Assembly: GCA_017853915.1 (NCBI GenBank)
Contig: JAFMIS010000186.1
Location: 1-5,483 of the forward strand
Direction: 5' to 3'
DNA from: a bacterium
GTDB taxonomy: Bacteria; Bdellovibrionota_C; UBA2361; OMII01
Length of the DNA: 5,483 bases
Shown: one piece after another, positions 4,319-5,483 of the stretch
How positions within the stretch are numbered: the stretch's first letter is position 1
Layout of the letters: each line of letters starts with the position of its first letter
The notes under the pieces: model-generated
Told to the model about the DNA's origin: nothing
The model's input: only the letters and a program-made list of their open reading frames with translations
The model's database searches: none
Translations under genes and position numbers: made by a program

Positions 4319-5483
4319 CAGAGCGAGCCGCCCATCTCCCAGCAAATCCGAAGTCCCGACCTGCACATACAGCACTCGTGACCGCAGGCGCATAGCTCTC
4401 CCTGAAACCCTACCTGAATCCCTATCCGCGCTCCTGCCCAATTCTAACACACCCATTAGCCTCACCTCCCCGAACCAGCCTGCATGCTCAGGCGCTATAC
4501 CTGGGAGAAGGCAAAGGAGCGGCTCCAACACTACAGGAGACGCTCACCCGAAGCCTCTCCCCTCTACCAGATCGTCTACCACTCTCGAGATGACCTACAA
4601 TTCCAGTGGGAGGCTCGGTTCCAGCCTCAGTATGGGTGTTTACGCGATGAGGTGCTAAAAACCTTCGACGAGTACTTAAACTGCGGAATCCTCGCTCACG
4701 GTGCCGCGCGGGTATATTGTGATGGATGCAAGCACTCGCTTCTTATCGCGTTCTCCTGTAAACGCCGAGGGGTATGTCCCTCTTGCGGTGCTAAGCGAGC
4801 AGTGAAGTTCGCAGAACACATTTACAGTGAGGTCATCGAAGACATTCCCCATCGCCACACCGTCTTTACCATCCCAAAACGCTTACGGGTCTTCTTTAAG
4901 TACAACCGCAAGCTCAACTCCATCCTCTTTCGTGCCGCTTGGCGGGCGCTCTCTCAAACGCTCGGCATCGACGAACATGAACTTGCGGCTATCTTCACCG
5001 TGCAAACTGCTGGGGAAGCCCTAAATTACCACCCGCACTTACACGGACTCCTCGCCGACGGGTACTGGAATGACGGCGTCTTCACTAGGTTCTCTGAGGT
5101 AGACCTCAAACCAATCGAGCAAGCCTTCGCTGAACGGGTACTCGCACAGCTGCATAAGCAAGAGCTTATCACTGACGATGATGTGGCGCAGATCCTCTCT
5201 CAGGATCATACTGGATTTGGCGTCTGGTTGGGGGACCCCTTCCACGACAAAGAGAGCGAACAGTTCGTCGCTCGCTACATCGAGCGCGCTCCACTATCCT
5301 TGGAGAAGCTCTCAATACAAGATGACATCACGACCTACTCCACTAAGGACGGGGCGGCTCACGAGTTTGACGCGCTCGAGTTTTTGGCGGCGCTTTCGTG
5401 TCATGTACCAAAGACCTACGAATCAATCACCAGATACTACGGTCGCTACTCCTGTAGACGCAGAGGCGAACGCGCTAAGCTCT
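4319..5483 (+). mobile_element. IS91-family element, left part, runs off the window
   Basis: The transposase frame from 4484 marks an IS91-type rolling-circle element. Its left end is not visible: IS91 elements lack long terminal inverted repeats and do not duplicate their target. The boundary should fall between the attC-like site and 4484, so the start given is an upper limit. The 4319-4483 stretch holds no convincing gene. It contains a two-copy 12-bp tandem repeat (CTGAAACCCTAC and CTGAATCCCTAT, 4402-4425) and an in-frame stop at 4457-4459 that closes the transposase frame upstream. The other end, with the replication origin of the element, lies beyond the window. Confidence 0.7.
4484..5483 (+). 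CDS. tnpA: IS91-family HUH/Y2 transposase, 3'-truncated by the window
   Basis: The frame from ATG 4484 is open to the last base (333 codons). The protein initiates rolling-circle transposition by nicking one DNA strand and forming a covalent tyrosine link. Residues about 22-60 carry the usual N-terminal block (SPLYQIV and YGCLRDEV). Residues 79-101 form the zinc finger (Cys79, 82, 92, 98, 101 in CDGC...SCKRRGVCPSC). The metal-binding HUH motif is at 183-187 (HPHLHG). The catalytic tyrosine pair is at 318 and 322 in RYYGRYSCRRRG, in a YxxxY spacing. IS91-type proteins are usually somewhat under 400 residues or longer, so only a short C-terminus should be missing. ATG 4484 is the first possible start after the in-frame stop at 4457-4459. 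It has no clear ribosome binding site but gives the usual N-terminal length. All key residues are present and there are no stops, so the enzyme may be active. Confidence 0.95.
   Translation, partial: MLRRYTWEKAKERLQHYRRRSPEASPLYQIVYHSRDDLQFQWEARFQPQYGCLRDEVLKTFDEYLNCGILAHGAARVYCDGCKHSLLIAFSCKRRGVCPSCGAKRAVKFAEHIYSEVIEDIPHRHTVFTIPKRLRVFFKYNRKLNSILFRAAWRALSQTLGIDEHELAAIFTVQTAGEALNYHPHLHGLLADGYWNDGVFTRFSEVDLKPIEQAFAERVLAQLHKQELITDDDVAQILSQDHTGFGVWLGDPFHDKESEQFVARYIERAPLSLEKLSIQDDITTYSTKDGAAHEFDALEFLAALSCHVPKTYESITRYYGRYSCRRRGERAKL

Noticed and set aside
4305..4658. Plus-strand frame of 117 codons
   Set aside because: Its second half overlaps the clear transposase frame, and its Ser/Pro/Arg-rich content is typical of an out-of-frame reading.
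4827..5024. Plus-strand frame of 65 codons
   Set aside because: It lies entirely within the IS91 transposase in another frame.
1..5483. CRISPR array, tRNA or rRNA genes
   Set aside because: No regularly spaced direct repeats, no tRNA-like cloverleaf with a T-loop motif and no rRNA-like sequence were seen on either strand.

Overview
The window looks like an accessory, gene-poor stretch of a mid-GC bacterial genome rather than a core region. It has one partial insertion-sequence gene, two intact unknown genes, a decayed paralog, and several hundred bases of structured non-coding DNA. The host cannot be fixed from sequence alone. A Gram-negative, proteobacterium-like host is a guess, based on the IS91-family element and a probable integron attC site; neither is diagnostic.

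Layout, left to right. Bases about 49-494 hold a decayed, 5'-truncated copy of the C-terminal third of the next gene. Bases 495-992 have no convincing gene but carry small hairpins and a repeated decamer. Bases 993-2339 (an upstream TTG at 897 is also possible) encode a 448-residue protein of no family I recognise. Bases 2340-3124 are mostly non-coding and unusually rich in inverted repeats: a 305-bp imperfect palindromic unit (2400-2704), a weak 58-residue ORF (2706-2882), a hairpin (2887-2916) and a second long-range inverted repeat (2928-3068). Bases 3125-4081 encode a 318-residue protein with an N-terminal four-cysteine zinc ribbon and one membrane segment. It is followed by a 32-codon ORF (4119-4217) with a strong ribosome binding site. 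At 4263-4318 is a site with the layout of an integron attC, oriented on the minus strand. From about 4320 to the window end lies the left part of an IS91-family element, with its HUH/Y2 transposase open from 4484 past the last base.

No pathway links the genes. The common theme is mobility: an attC-like site, an IS91-type rolling-circle transposase, a palindromic unit and a partial gene duplication. The simplest reading is a plastic locus, possibly an eroded or sedentary integron cassette region entered by an IS91 element. No integrase gene is visible, so the integron interpretation rests on one good and one doubtful site.
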